From Bacillus yapensis (GTDB lineage Bacteria; Bacillota; Bacilli; Bacillales; Cytobacillaceae): a stretch of 64,000 nt of DNA. Under the pieces are notes generated by a model that made no database searches, had not been told where the DNA came from, and saw nothing but the letters and a program-made list of their open reading frames with translations. The position numbers were made by a program, and so were the translations under genes. The stretch spans positions 102,631 through 166,630 of the forward strand of contig NZ_SUND01000011.1 of NCBI RefSeq assembly GCF_005280205.1, given 5' to 3'. Each line of letters starts with the position of its first letter. Position 1 is the first letter of the stretch. Below are positions 17,370-26,548 of this stretch, piece by piece.

Positions 17370-17768
17370 TCATTTATTTAGGTCTTTGGATGAAAAAAAT
17401 CCTGGTAACAATTCTGTAATAGAGGTTTCGACATATTCCCCTTTTAGATTTGCTAAGATAATTTTCGTGTTTTCATCACAGAACTCTGCCATGACTTGGC
17501 GGCAAGCACCACAAGGTGAAATAGGACCCTCTGTATCTCCTACGATTGCAATTGCTTCAAACGCATTTTCACCTTCAGAAACCGCTTTAAAAATAGCTGT
17601 TCTTTCTGCGCAATTCGTTAGTCCATATGAGGCATTTTCGATATTACATCCTTGAAACACATTATTATTTTTTGTTAGAACAGATGCACCGACATTAAAT
17701 TTGGAATAAGGTGTATAAGCTTTATTCCTTGCTTCCACCGCTTGATCAATTAACTGTTTAATATCCAT
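17370..17768 (-). CDS. cdd: Cytidine deaminase
   Basis: 132 aa from ATG 17768 (GGAG 9 nt upstream; the open frame extends 75 bp further but without a site). Homotetrameric zinc enzyme type: FNVGA, NCAERTAIF (zinc Cys and catalytic Glu, about residues 53-56) and PCGACRQ (two further zinc Cys). It converts (deoxy)cytidine to (deoxy)uridine, which Pdp then splits. In B. subtilis cdd sits with era; its place in the deo operon here is different. Confidence 0.94.
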   Translation of the reverse strand: MDIKQLIDQAVEARNKAYTPYSKFNVGASVLTKNNNVFQGCNIENASYGLTNCAERTAIFKAVSEGENAFEAIAIVGDTEGPISPCGACRQVMAEFCDENTKIILANLKGEYVETSITELLPGFFSSKDLNK

Positions 17769-17860
17769 TTTTCCAATCTCCGTTCTTCTGGATTTCCTTT
17801 TGTTTAAAAACTTCTCTTGAGATGCTCTTTGAGTCAACCTCAAGAGAAGATGTTTAAAAA

Positions 17861-18532
17861 TTAGTAAGAAGAATTAGATACCTGACCATTAATGATTTCT
17901 TTACCTGAACTTGCACCAATTCTCGTTGCTCCAGCATTGATCATGGCTTCTGTATCTGCCAGACTTCTAACACCACCTGAAGCTTTAACACCAAGATCTG
18001 GTCCAACAGTCTTTCTCATTAATGCGATGTCTTCTACAGTTGCTCCACCTGTTGAGAACCCAGTTGATGTCTTAACGAAATCTGCGCCTGCAGAAACTGC
18101 TAATTCACAAGCTTTTTCTTTCTCTTCATTTGTTAATAATGATGTTTCAATAATAACTTTTGTAAGAGCTTTTCCTTTTGCTTCATTGACAACTGCTTTG
18201 ATGTCTTCTTCTACTAGAGCAAAGTTTTTATCTTTTAAAGCACCGATGTTAATAACCATATCAACCTCAGTTGCTCCATTTTCAATCGCATTTTTCGTTT
18301 CAAAAGCTTTGACTTCTGACGTCGTTGCACCGAGTGGAAAACCAATTACTGTACAAACGTCTACAGAAGTATCTTTTAATTCTGCCGCGGCTAGTTTAAC
18401 CCATGTAGGATTAACACAAACTGAAGCGAAGTTATATTCTTTTGCTTCTTTTACTAAGGTTAAAATTTGTTCCTTCGTTGCGTCTGCCTTTAACAAGGTA
18501 TGATCGATAAATTTTGCTAGGTTTTGAGTCAT
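17861..18532 (-). CDS. deoC: Deoxyribose-phosphate aldolase
   Basis: 223 aa. TIM-barrel class I aldolase: [12 protein letters not shown] at the start, [13 protein letters not shown], and the Schiff-base lysine in [14 protein letters not shown] (about residue 152), with KASGGVR near the end. Cleaves 2-deoxyribose-5-phosphate to acetaldehyde and glyceraldehyde-3-phosphate. Sits between pdp (21 bp) and cdd (92 bp) in the same operon. Confidence 0.95.
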   Translation of the reverse strand: MTQNLAKFIDHTLLKADATKEQILTLVKEAKEYNFASVCVNPTWVKLAAAELKDTSVDVCTVIGFPLGATTSEVKAFETKNAIENGATEVDMVINIGALKDKNFALVEEDIKAVVNEAKGKALTKVIIETSLLTNEEKEKACELAVSAGADFVKTSTGFSTGGATVEDIALMRKTVGPDLGVKASGGVRSLADTEAMINAGATRIGASSGKEIINGQVSNSSY

Positions 18533-18553
18533 TTTTTCATTCTCCCTTTCAAA

Positions 18554-19855
18554 CTATTGAATTTCAGTGTAAATAAGAGTTGGTGCAGAAATGTTTTCAC
18601 TTGAAAATTTATAAGCTGCACGGATTTTCTCAGTTACATCAGAAACATTCTCTTTATTGCTGTGGATTGTGACAATAGATTCTCCTTCATTTACAAAATC
18701 GCCAACTTTTTTATGAAGAACGATGCCGACTGCCAAATCAATTTCGGAATCTTTTGTAATTCTTCCGGCACCTAACATCATTGCGGCAACCCCAATCATT
18801 TCTGCTGTAATCTCAGCTACATAACCAGATTCATTTGCAGGAACTTCAATCTTGTACTGTGCAGTTGGTAATTTAGTAGGGTCATCCACAACTGAAGCGT
18901 CTCCACCTTGAGCTTGTAAAAATGTTTTAAAGCTTTCAAGAGCTTTACCACTTTGAATGGCTTCTTCTAACATTTCACGAGCTTGTTCCAAATTAGAAGC
19001 TTTATTTGCAAGAACAACCATGTGACTACCAAGTGTTAGGCATAATTCGTGTAAATCCTTTGGTCCTTGTCCACTCAATGTATCGATTGCCTCTTTTACC
19101 TCTAGAGCATTACCAACTGCAAACCCTAGTGGCTGGCTCATATCAGAAATAATAGCCTTTGTTTTACGTCCCACGCCATTTCCGATTTCAACCATCGCTT
19201 GAGCTAATTCTTTCGCATCTTCAAGGCTTTTCATAAATGCACCACTGCCTGTTTTAACATCCAGGACAATTGCATCAGCACCTGCTGCTATTTTTTTACT
19301 CATAATAGAGCTCGCAATTAACGGTATAGAGTCAACCGTTGAGGTTACATCACGAAGTGCATATAATTTTTTATCTGCAGGAGTCAGATTATCACTTTGA
19401 CCGATAACAGCTATCTTATTCGTATTCATTAAATGAATAAATTCGTCGTTCGTAATTTCAACGTGAAATCCCTTTACAGATTCTAATTTATCAATGGTAC
19501 CTCCAGTATGACCAAGGCCTCTACCAGACATTTTTGCAACAGGAGCCCCGACTGATGCAACTAATGGGCCTAAAACGAGAGTGGTTGTATCACCTACTCC
19601 GCCAGTACTATGCTTATCTACTTTGATTCCCTCAATTGCACTTAAGTCAATTTGTTCTCCAGATTTGACCATTGCTTCTGTCAAATAAACTCTTTCTTCC
19701 TTTGTCATTCCTTGAAAGAAGACTGCCATGGAAAATGCAGACATTTGGTAGTCAGGAATATCCTCTTTCGTATATCCATCAATCACAAATTGGATTTCCT
19801 CTTTAGTCAGTTCTTGTCCATCCCTTTTTTTTGCGATAACATCTACCATTCTCAT
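18554..19855 (-). CDS. pdp: Pyrimidine-nucleoside phosphorylase
   Basis: 433 aa. Family signature [19 protein letters not shown] (about residues 108-126), KHSTGGVGD phosphate site near residue 81, and C-terminal barrel-sandwich domain with [16 protein letters not shown]. It phosphorolyses uridine, thymidine and deoxyuridine to base plus (deoxy)ribose-1-phosphate. No phosphopentomutase gene lies in this operon, so drm must be elsewhere. First gene of the operon, behind a promoter carrying DeoR-type and cre-type sites. Confidence 0.94.
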   Translation of the reverse strand: MRMVDVIAKKRDGQELTKEEIQFVIDGYTKEDIPDYQMSAFSMAVFFQGMTKEERVYLTEAMVKSGEQIDLSAIEGIKVDKHSTGGVGDTTTLVLGPLVASVGAPVAKMSGRGLGHTGGTIDKLESVKGFHVEITNDEFIHLMNTNKIAVIGQSDNLTPADKKLYALRDVTSTVDSIPLIASSIMSKKIAAGADAIVLDVKTGSGAFMKSLEDAKELAQAMVEIGNGVGRKTKAIISDMSQPLGFAVGNALEVKEAIDTLSGQGPKDLHELCLTLGSHMVVLANKASNLEQAREMLEEAIQSGKALESFKTFLQAQGGDASVVDDPTKLPTAQYKIEVPANESGYVAEITAEMIGVAAMMLGAGRITKDSEIDLAVGIVLHKKVGDFVNEGESIVTIHSNKENVSDVTEKIRAAYKFSSENISAPTLIYTEIQ

Positions 19856-19905
19856 GTGATTTCCCCCTATATGTGGAAAGATTATATTAAATATTTAAGA
19901 CATTC

Positions 19906-19920
19906 ATTAAAGCGTTTTCT
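19906..19920 (-). promoter_or_regulatory. cre-type CcpA site in the pdp leader
   Basis: ATTAAAGCGTTTTCT differs from the consensus WTGAAARCGYTTTCW at one position. It lies about 11 bp downstream of the -10 box, where bound CcpA would block transcription. The B. subtilis deo operon is known to be catabolite-repressed. Confidence 0.7.
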
Positions 19921-19930
19921 TCACAAGACA

Positions 19931-19977
19931 ACTATACCATATATTTTTTACAAATGTAAAAAAAGATTTGAACAAAT
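19931..19977 (-). promoter_or_regulatory. pdp operon promoter with DeoR-type operators
   Basis: Minus strand: TTTACA (19955-19960), 18 bp, TATAGT (19931-19936). A perfect palindrome TTTTTTACA-AA-TGTAAAAAA (19944-19963) covers the -35, and a second ATTTG-AA-CAAAT (19966-19977) lies just upstream; the latter contains TTGAACAAA as in the known B. subtilis DeoR operator. Confidence 0.68.
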
Positions 19978-20056
19978 GTAAAGTTCTATAATTCTCTCTT
20001 TTAAAAAAATTCGATTTTTTGAGTCTAATAGTCCTTACCTTTTCCAAATTTTATAC

Positions 20057-20105
20057 ACAAAAAGGGCTAACTCTATTTCTTAAATTGTAAGTTAGCCCTT
20101 TTTGT
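20057..20105. terminator. Terminator of deoR
   Basis: ACAAAAAGGGCTAACT / AGTTAGCCCTTTTTGT 16-bp stem, T-run on both strands. It makes deoR a separate unit from pdp. Confidence 0.85.
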
Positions 20106-20121
20106 ATCTATATTGATAGTG

Positions 20122-21066
20122 CTATTTTTCTAAATCCAACAGGAACTGTGCTGTATATTCGTCCGTCACCAAAACATTAGCGTACTTTCCTGTTAAAGCT
20201 CCATGGATGGCATTTATTTTTTTCGGCCCCCCAGCGACCAAAATAGAGAATTCTTTCTCCTTAAAATTAGATAAAGGAAGCCCCAATGTTCGTTCATTTA
20301 AACTATCGATACACACGTCTCCGTTTTCATCAAAGAAACGTGAACATATGTCTCCGACAGCCTTTGAATAGATCATCTGTAACTCCTCATCCGTAAAATA
20401 ACCTAATTGGAAGAGCAATGAATTTTGTTCTACAGGTCCACAAGTAAACACCGCAATACTTGATTTTTTGCCAACCTCTAGCACTTTTTTAATATGCCGA
20501 TCAGCCTCCATAGCTTGTTTCACAACAACATGATCTACTATGGCTGGAAGCGGGAGATTTATTGGTGCTGTGTTGAATGCCCTTCCAAATAAATAAAGAA
20601 TTTCAGATGCATATGTATGTTTTGCAGAATGACTGACGCCACCCTTTAATTGCACTACTTTTACATCTTTCAAAGACTTTTCCCTTAATTCAACGGCTAC
20701 GTTATAAATCGTAGTTCCCCAAGTTACCCCTATAACATCGCCATCCTTGACTATTTCTTCTAGATATCGTGCTGTTTTTTCACCTAAATGGCTCTTGATG
20801 ACATGGTCTTCATATTGAGGTATTGGGACAACAATGGCTTTTTTTAGATTGAATTTTTGTTCAATCTTACTTGACAATATTTCTATATTTTCAGACTGAT
20901 CCTTAACTTTTATTTGAACAATTCCTTCACTTTTTGCCAACTGCAGCAAACGTGACACAGTAGGTCTTGAAATGCCTAGTTTTTTAGCAATATCATTTTG
21001 AGTGTAATCAAGAAGATAATAAAGTTTTGCTACTTCGATAACCTTGTTAAGTTTTTCGTGTTCCAT
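20122..21066 (-). CDS. deoR: Deoxyribonucleoside regulator DeoR (SorC/DeoR type)
   Basis: 314 aa. N-terminal HTH with YYLLDYTQNDIAKKLGISRPTVSRLLQLAK (read as QNDIAKKLGISRPTVSRLL), then the SorC-type sugar-phosphate-binding domain with GVTWGTTIYNVA and FSILVAGGPKKINAIHGAL. In B. subtilis this protein represses the dra-nupC-pdp operon and is released by deoxyribose-5-phosphate. It is encoded on the same strand just upstream of its target, separated by a terminator, and presumably binds the palindromes at 19944-19977. Confidence 0.88.
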   Translation of the reverse strand: MEHEKLNKVIEVAKLYYLLDYTQNDIAKKLGISRPTVSRLLQLAKSEGIVQIKVKDQSENIEILSSKIEQKFNLKKAIVVPIPQYEDHVIKSHLGEKTARYLEEIVKDGDVIGVTWGTTIYNVAVELREKSLKDVKVVQLKGGVSHSAKHTYASEILYLFGRAFNTAPINLPLPAIVDHVVVKQAMEADRHIKKVLEVGKKSSIAVFTCGPVEQNSLLFQLGYFTDEELQMIYSKAVGDICSRFFDENGDVCIDSLNERTLGLPLSNFKEKEFSILVAGGPKKINAIHGALTGKYANVLVTDEYTAQFLLDLEK

Positions 21067-21335
21067 AGTGATCCCCTATAATCTTTTATTAATCGTACCT
21101 TGTCCATTTGGATAAATCGAAAAAATCTTCGTGTTAGAAGTGACTTTTACTATATTCTATCAAAAAAGGCATACAAAATGAAATTTTGTTAAATCTTTTT
21201 GGAAAAAATGTAATTTTTTATTGAACATCATGATAGATGTAACTATTAATTATCATAAAATCCTATTCTTTCAATTTATGAGAAACATCAACAAAACATG
21301 GCTAAATTAAAATAGTTTAACAATAATACTCGTAG

Positions 21336-21377
21336 AAAAAGCTCAAATTCTTGAAACACAAGAATTTGAGCTTTTTT
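21336..21377. terminator. Terminator-like hairpin related to the tRNA-Val terminator
   Basis: AAAAAGCTCAAATTCTTG / CAAGAATTTGAGCTTTTTT 18-bp stem. No gene ends near it. Loop and flanks (ACACAAG.ATTTGAGC.TTTTTAATT) match the tRNA-Val terminator at 26426-26468. Confidence 0.7.
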
Positions 21378-21430
21378 AATTGATATCTCTGAATGCCTTT
21401 AACCCCCGCCCTGTAAATCTTAATCAGATA
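21378..21430 (-). pseudogene. Degenerate tRNA-Val 3' end
   Basis: Directly next to the hairpin, AATTGAT...TTTAACCCCCG...CCCTGTAAA lines up with the functional tRNA-Val at 26476 (AATTTGAT...TTGAACCCCCG...CCCTGTCAA), with deletions that remove much of the T arm and anticodon stem. The D arm and acceptor stem are not recognisable. Read as a decayed duplicate of tRNA plus terminator. Confidence 0.45.
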
Positions 21431-21666
21431 TAAAAAGATGGTTTAGCAGAGTATAATCTGACTATTGACTGTAGTTGTATGCAATTATATGAGTTAAAAA
21501 TATTGCAGTTAGATAAGCTAAGCTCTGGAAAATAAGTATGTATGTAATCATCGAGCTTATTGAACTAAAGTTACCCCTTAGTCCGAATAAGAAATACTAC
21601 TCTTTTAGAATAACTACAGATAATAGGCAAATAATACCGATATATAATGTTTATTGGAGGAGCACC
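21431..21666. other. AT-rich upstream region of the duplicated-module membrane protein
   Basis: An open frame begins at 21538, but its first 43 codons lack a ribosome site; the gene start is placed at 21667. No clear promoter consensus. Confidence 0.35.
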
Positions 21667-22914
21667 ATGGATAATTTCCAAAATACAAACAAGGCAAGAC
21701 GCTACAAGGCTCATGTAAGTATTTTTGGAACAACTCAGATTCATTTAAGAAACCCATGGACTGTCGCAATGTGGTCTGTTGCATTTCCAGGATTTGGCCA
21801 CTTCCTCTTAAATAAATATTTTAGAGCTTTTTCTTTATTTCTATGGGAAGTTATTATTAATCAAGTAACAAAGCTTAATCTAGCTATGGTTTATTCATTT
21901 ACAGGTAACTTTGAAGCTGCAAAGGAAGTATTAGATTTAAGAATGGTGATAATGTATATACCTGTTTATCTTTTTGCAATATGGGATAGTTATCGTACTA
22001 CGGTGGATTTGAACAACATTTATACCCTTGCCAAAAGGGAGGATGCTCAATTTAATTCATTTTCATTAGGAGCTTTTGAAATCAATTATCTGGATAAGAG
22101 AAATCCCATAATGGCTGTCCTTTGGGCTATGACTATTCCGAGCGTAGGTCAGCTTTATGTTCATAGGATTATCCTTGCTGGGTTTACACTCATATGGACT
22201 GCTGTTTTTATGTACAATTCACATTTTCTTGAAGCATTCATCTACTTAATAAATGGGAATCTTAATAAATCAATTGCGGTATTAGATGCACAATGGCTTT
22301 TATACGTACCATCCTTTTACTTTTTTACGATTTTTGATTCTTACGTAAGTGCTGTTGAGAACAATAAATTATTTGAAGATGAGCAAGGAAAATATTTAAA
22401 AAATCATTATCAAAGTTATATTTTTAATTTAATGAAATTAAACAAGGTGGATACCATGCATATTTTTGCTACCTTCGAGCATTCAACCTATTTAGAATTA
22501 GCTATAACGGAATTAGAGGAACATGGCATTCAGAATATTTTAGCCGTTCCTTTAAACAATAGAACAGAGGAAAGAAAACTTTTCGATAACCTTCATCAAT
22601 CTGATGGAGTTTCCCTCATTTCTAAAGGAATGATACTAGCTTTTCTTTTTTCAACAATCGGAGCTAGCAGAGGGTTTGTAATGGAATGGGGACCCATAAT
22701 TTGGGGATTAATCGGAGCAGGGAGCGGATTCATACTAGGTTTTATCATTGATTTGTTTATAAAAAAGATTAGTAAAAGAAAACAAAAGTTATTAAGGGGC
22801 AAAAATTCAGAGGTTGTTCTCATTGTTGAATGTGGAGAACAACAAAAGCAACAAGTAGAAAGAATTCTCTGGAACAAACTTGCCCTTGGAGTAGCAGAAT
22901 TAAATCAATCCTAA
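21667..22914 (+). CDS. Membrane protein with duplicated TM module and C-terminal ferredoxin-like domain
   Basis: 415 aa from ATG 21667 (GGAGGAGC upstream). The first half holds two similar modules: NPWTVAMWSVAFPGFGHFLL (about residues 29-48) and NPIMAVLWAMTIPSVGQLYV (about 142-161), each followed by two hydrophobic segments and FAIWDSY / FTIFDSY. The second half begins MHIFATFEHSTYLELAITEL, a beta-alpha-beta pattern like small general-stress or DUF1269-type domains, with one further membrane hairpin (GMILAFLFSTIG...FILGFIIDLF). I do not recognise a named family. Monocistronic, with a terminator. Confidence 0.7.
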   Translation: MDNFQNTNKARRYKAHVSIFGTTQIHLRNPWTVAMWSVAFPGFGHFLLNKYFRAFSLFLWEVIINQVTKLNLAMVYSFTGNFEAAKEVLDLRMVIMYIPVYLFAIWDSYRTTVDLNNIYTLAKREDAQFNSFSLGAFEINYLDKRNPIMAVLWAMTIPSVGQLYVHRIILAGFTLIWTAVFMYNSHFLEAFIYLINGNLNKSIAVLDAQWLLYVPSFYFFTIFDSYVSAVENNKLFEDEQGKYLKNHYQSYIFNLMKLNKVDTMHIFATFEHSTYLELAITELEEHGIQNILAVPLNNRTEERKLFDNLHQSDGVSLISKGMILAFLFSTIGASRGFVMEWGPIIWGLIGAGSGFILGFIIDLFIKKISKRKQKLLRGKNSEVVLIVECGEQQKQQVERILWNKLALGVAELNQS

Positions 22915-22930
22915 GCTTTTAAGTATAAAG

Positions 22931-22956
22931 CACCTACAATTGAGGTGTTTTTTCTT
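22931..22956 (+). terminator. Terminator
   Basis: CACCT-ACAATTG-AGGTG followed by TTTTTTCTTTTTC, 17 bp after the stop codon. Confidence 0.75.
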
Positions 22957-23052
22957 TTTCAAAAGTATCTTCTTCCATCTGCCTCTGAATCGATTCGAAA
23001 TATGATATTATAAATATTGGGAAAATTTTTAAAAAAGGAAGGGGAGTCATTC

Positions 23053-24750
23053 ATGACACAAAATGTAAGTCATAATTATTATCAAGAATTAATTGATTTA
23101 CAAGATGTAGAAGGGGTAGAAACTCATATTCAAAGCTTACTTGATGTTCCGATTGAATCTGTTTCTGACCTAGAAAAGTGGTTAAAAGATGAAAAGAATT
23201 TAATGATTAAAATCGCGGAGGCGATGACCGGTCACCAAGTAGACTTCTACCGGAACACAGAGGATGCTCTCGTCAAGTCGACTTATCTTCACGATCAGCA
23301 GGTCATCCAGCCACTTTTAATGAAATATGAAGCAAAACTGGATGAGAAATGCTGTCAATCTCCTTATTTTCATCAATTAGATGAAAAACGGTACGGCCTA
23401 ATGCGACGCGTTCGCGAGTCCAAAGTTAAACTGTTTAGAGAAGAAAACATTCCATTAATGGTAAAAGAACAAGAGCTCAATACTAAGTATAGTGAAATTA
23501 TGGGTGGGTTAACAGTTGATTGGGACGGAGAGGAAAAACCTTTTCCATTTATCCAATCTCAACTCGATCATCTAGATAGAAGCGTTCGGGAAAAAGCTTA
23601 TCACGCGATGATCTCTGCCCATCGCAAAATTAAACCCGAAATGGATGCCATCATGGACGAACTCGTTCAACTACGCCATCAAATTGCTTTAAATGCAGGC
23701 TTTGAAAATTATCGTGATTATATGTTTGTGGTCAAAAATCGTGAGTATAGTGTCCAAGATTGTTATGACTTTCATGAAAATGTAGAGAAACATATTATCC
23801 CAGCTTGGAATCGACTCGCAGATGTTTTTAAATCAAAGCTTGGTGTAGATACATATCGCCCTTGGGATAACACGGCTAAATTGATGAAAAACCCACCATA
23901 TTCCGAGGTGTCCACTCTTATGGATGGAGTTTCTGAGATGTTAGGGAAAACCGACCCATACTTTGCAGACCGTTTCGATTATATGAGAGAGCACGGTTTA
24001 CTAGATCTTGGAGATCGGAAAGGAAAAAGCCCAGGTGGTTTCTGTACCTCCCTACCTGTTTCAGGAGATACCTTTGTTTTTGCGAACTTTAGTCCATCCT
24101 TTTTCTCTCTAATCGCATTGATTCATGAAATGGGCCATGCAGTGAATGGATACCTCGAGTTTTCCGAACACGGTCCTATAGAAGAATACCAACACCGAAT
24201 GGAAGTTGCTGAACTGTATTCACATGGGATGGAGTTGCTCTTATTGGATAAGCTGGATCGTTTTTATCCAGATGAGGAAGATTTTAAGAGCGCACAGCGT
24301 GAAGAGCTAAGAAGAGCATTTACCATGTTAATCGGTCCATTGTCAGGGGATCTCTTCCAGCATTGGATGTATACGAATCCTCAGCACACTGCCAAAGAGC
24401 GTGATGAAAAATACTTTGAAATCTCAAAACGCTATGGGTTAAACCCGGTCGATACTTCAGGGCTTGAGGCCGAAATTGGCATGAGCTGGGCAGGCACCCT
24501 TCATTATTTCCAAGTGCCTTTCTACAATATTGAATACTCCATCTCGATGCTTGGGGCGCTACAATTACTTGAAAATTATCAGAACAATCCAAAGCAAGCG
24601 GTCGAATCCTTTAAAAAAGGTGCAAGTGCGGACTACAATCAATCCATCGCAGCTATTTATGAAGAAACTGGAGTCAGTTTTGATTTTTCGGAGCCAGCCG
24701 TTAAACGCATGGGTGATTTCCTAGAAAAGGTTATTCAAGACATTCATTAA
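23053..24750 (+). CDS. M3 family oligoendopeptidase
   Basis: 565 aa from ATG 23053, with GGGGAG 8 nt upstream; the frame is open 36 bp further but without a site. Zinc-metallopeptidase motif HEMGH (about residue 360) in SLIALIHEMGHAVNGYLEF with the downstream Glu ligand in HRMEVAELYSHGMELL. Cytoplasmic, cleaves peptides of roughly 6-20 residues. It is distinct from the PepF gene at 54741 (short N-terminal domain, different active-site context) and belongs to the M3 oligoendopeptidase subgroup common in Bacillus. Monocistronic with its own terminator. Confidence 0.88.
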   Translation: MTQNVSHNYYQELIDLQDVEGVETHIQSLLDVPIESVSDLEKWLKDEKNLMIKIAEAMTGHQVDFYRNTEDALVKSTYLHDQQVIQPLLMKYEAKLDEKCCQSPYFHQLDEKRYGLMRRVRESKVKLFREENIPLMVKEQELNTKYSEIMGGLTVDWDGEEKPFPFIQSQLDHLDRSVREKAYHAMISAHRKIKPEMDAIMDELVQLRHQIALNAGFENYRDYMFVVKNREYSVQDCYDFHENVEKHIIPAWNRLADVFKSKLGVDTYRPWDNTAKLMKNPPYSEVSTLMDGVSEMLGKTDPYFADRFDYMREHGLLDLGDRKGKSPGGFCTSLPVSGDTFVFANFSPSFFSLIALIHEMGHAVNGYLEFSEHGPIEEYQHRMEVAELYSHGMELLLLDKLDRFYPDEEDFKSAQREELRRAFTMLIGPLSGDLFQHWMYTNPQHTAKERDEKYFEISKRYGLNPVDTSGLEAEIGMSWAGTLHYFQVPFYNIEYSISMLGALQLLENYQNNPKQAVESFKKGASADYNQSIAAIYEETGVSFDFSEPAVKRMGDFLEKVIQDIH

Positions 24751-24770
24751 AAGCATAGGACGTGCGCAAG

Positions 24771-24814
24771 AAGGCACTACTAGTGAGATTGATATCTAGT
24801 TGTGCCTTTTGCTT
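24771..24814 (+). terminator. Terminator of the M3 peptidase gene
   Basis: AAGGCACTACTAG / CTAGTTGTGCCTT stem then TTGCTTTACTCTTT. Confidence 0.7.
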
Positions 24815-25017
24815 TACTCTTTAAAAAGAATTGACTGTAATATTCTGATCACCTCAAAAAGAATGAAGCATCTACAAAAAGTCTATTTCGTTTAATAAGC
24901 CCCCAATTATTGAATGTGAATGATGTAAAAAAGTAATAACAAGACCTCTCCGCATATTGATAAAGCTCCCATTAGCTAAAAATATATTATTTGTTTTATT
25001 CCAAAAACCTATTATTC
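24815..25017. other. AT-rich intergenic region, nothing recognised
   Basis: No ORF with a ribosome site and no notable inverted repeat before the PadR operator region. Confidence 0.3.
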
Positions 25018-25087
25018 AACTAGTATGCTTTACAAACTAGTTGATACACGATAAAATATTCTTAACTATTATGTTTTGCAAACTAGT
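25018..25087 (+). promoter_or_regulatory. padR promoter flanked by two operator copies
   Basis: Two 24-bp direct repeats, AACTAGTATGCTTTACAAACTAGT-like, at 25018-25041 and 25064-25087 (20 of 24 or better identical), 46 bp apart. TTTACA (25029-25034), 17 bp, TAAAAT (25052-25057). The first repeat overlaps the -35 and the second the start site and ribosome site, the arrangement expected for an autorepressor. Confidence 0.7.
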
Positions 25088-25098
25088 GAGGTGAGTAA

Positions 25099-25425
25099 AT
25101 GAAAGAAACGCAATTATTAAAAGGCGTACTTGAAGGTTGTGTGCTATCTATCATTAAAGAACAACGTATTTACGGTTATGAGCTAGTTCAAATGATGCGT
25201 AATTATGGGTTTACAACAATCGTAGGTGGAACGATTTATCCTCTCATGCAAAAGTTGGAAAAACAAGGGCTAATTAAAAGCACGGAGCTAGCTTCACCCG
25301 ATGGACCCAATCGAAAATACTTCTTCATTACTCCTGAAGGAGAACAACAATTAGAAAATTTTAAAGAACAATGGGGTTCGTTGATTGTAAAAGTGAATCG
25401 AATTTTAGAAAAGAACGGAGAGTGA
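25099..25425 (+). CDS. PadR-family transcriptional repressor
   Basis: 108 aa. PadR winged helix: LKGVLEGCVLSIIKEQRIYGYELVQMM, then GGTIYPLMQKLEKQGLIKS (recognition helix, about residues 41-59) and the wing with GPNRKYFFITPEGEQQL. A short dimerisation helix follows. The two repeats over its promoter point to autorepression. The next gene starts on the base after the stop, so the membrane protein is almost certainly co-expressed and co-regulated. Confidence 0.9.
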   Translation: MKETQLLKGVLEGCVLSIIKEQRIYGYELVQMMRNYGFTTIVGGTIYPLMQKLEKQGLIKSTELASPDGPNRKYFFITPEGEQQLENFKEQWGSLIVKVNRILEKNGE

Positions 25426-26271
25426 GTGGATTTGAAAAATAATACGGCCCAACAATTAGTAGAACAAAATAATAAGGCTCGAGAACAACTAACCCCTGAA
25501 AATAAAAAGTACTACGAGGATGTTCTTGTATATATGAGAACATTCGGGATATTCCACGAAGAATTGGATACAGAACGACATTTAATGACGATCTTACAAG
25601 ATATTTTAGAAGCTCAGAAACATGGGGAATCGGCAGAAGAGTATTTTGGTAAAAATCCAAAAGAAATTATCGATCAACTAACAAAGCAATTTGAAAAACC
25701 CTCATGGAAATCTATTTTTAAAATAGGTGGTTTAATTTTTTTGATTAGCTCATTCTACACTATTTGCGGGGTCTTTATTGCACCAACCTTACAAATTAAT
25801 GTTCTTGTTCTATTAATGAATGGGCTATTATCCATTGCATTGGTTTATGGAGCCTTTAAGTTATTACATTGGAGTATTTATATAAAAAAACAAATTCCAA
25901 AGATAATTAAATTTTTATTTGTATGGATCTTAACCATGATTCCAATTGGATTATTTGTCCTGATTAATTTGTATGCACCAAAACGAGGCATTGTGAAAAT
26001 AGATCCTCCATTTGATTGGATAGCCATTGTAATTATTCTCATCTTGGCAACTGTTTATGTTTTATTCAAGAAGAAACGAGAATTCTATGGAGCCCTCGTT
26101 TATATTGTCATTTTAGGTTTCTTTGGTTTATTATTAAGGATTCCACAAACGAATGAATTGTTCCAAGGAGGTAAAAATCCAACCTTTCTTGTTCTGGCTA
26201 TTATTTTGCCCCTAGCACTCTTTGGAATAGTCAATTGGTTGGTTTTCCGAAAAATGAAAGATGATAATTAA
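25426..26271 (+). CDS. DUF1129-like membrane protein paired with PadR
   Basis: 281 aa. A cytoplasmic N-terminal helical region of about 95 residues (KKYYEDVLVYMRTFGIFHEE...EEYFGKNPKEIIDQL) and then six to seven membrane segments. Layout and the FGKNPKEI-type motif fit DUF1129/DUF1700-like proteins, commonly encoded beside PadR regulators. GTG start at 25426 directly abuts the padR stop, GGAG 5 nt before; a TTG at 25432 is an alternative. Possible role: envelope or signalling partner; unknown. Confidence 0.65.
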   Translation: MDLKNNTAQQLVEQNNKAREQLTPENKKYYEDVLVYMRTFGIFHEELDTERHLMTILQDILEAQKHGESAEEYFGKNPKEIIDQLTKQFEKPSWKSIFKIGGLIFLISSFYTICGVFIAPTLQINVLVLLMNGLLSIALVYGAFKLLHWSIYIKKQIPKIIKFLFVWILTMIPIGLFVLINLYAPKRGIVKIDPPFDWIAIVIILILATVYVLFKKKREFYGALVYIVILGFFGLLLRIPQTNELFQGGKNPTFLVLAIILPLALFGIVNWLVFRKMKDDN

Positions 26272-26425
26272 TTGTGGATAAGACATATTCGATTATATCG
26301 CCAAACATAAAATAGCGTTTTCTTTTGATAAACGCGCAATGTTCTAAGTGTAGTGGCTGAAATATTGATTGTGTAATTCAAGAAATGTTATCAAGTCGAT
26401 CGACCTTATCAAATATACAATACAC

Positions 26426-26468
26426 AAAAAGGCACAAACCCTTTATACACAAGGATTTGAGCCTTTTT
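26426..26468 (-). terminator. Terminator of tRNA-Val
   Basis: AAAAAGGCACAAACCCTT / AAGGATTTGAGCCTTTTT stem 8 bp downstream of the tRNA on the minus strand. Confidence 0.85.
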
Positions 26469-26475
26469 AATTTGA

Positions 26476-26548
26476 TGACCTGTGAGGGACTTGAACCCCC
26501 GACCCCCACCCTGTCAAGGTGATGCTCTCCCAGCTGAGCTAACAGATC
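26476..26548 (-). tRNA. tRNA-Val (anticodon GAC)
   Basis: 73 nt without encoded CCA. Acceptor GATCTGT / ACAGGTC (one G-T pair), D arm GCTC-AGCTGGGA-GAGC, anticodon arm TCACC-TTGACAG-GGTGG, variable GGGTC, T arm GGGGG-TTCAAGT-CCCTC, discriminator A. All arms pair, so it should be functional. Stand-alone gene with its own terminator. Confidence 0.93.

Noticed and set aside
17892..18503. 203-codon open frame on the plus strand opposite deoC
   Set aside because: Shadow of deoC; composition is that of an antisense frame, with no ribosome site.
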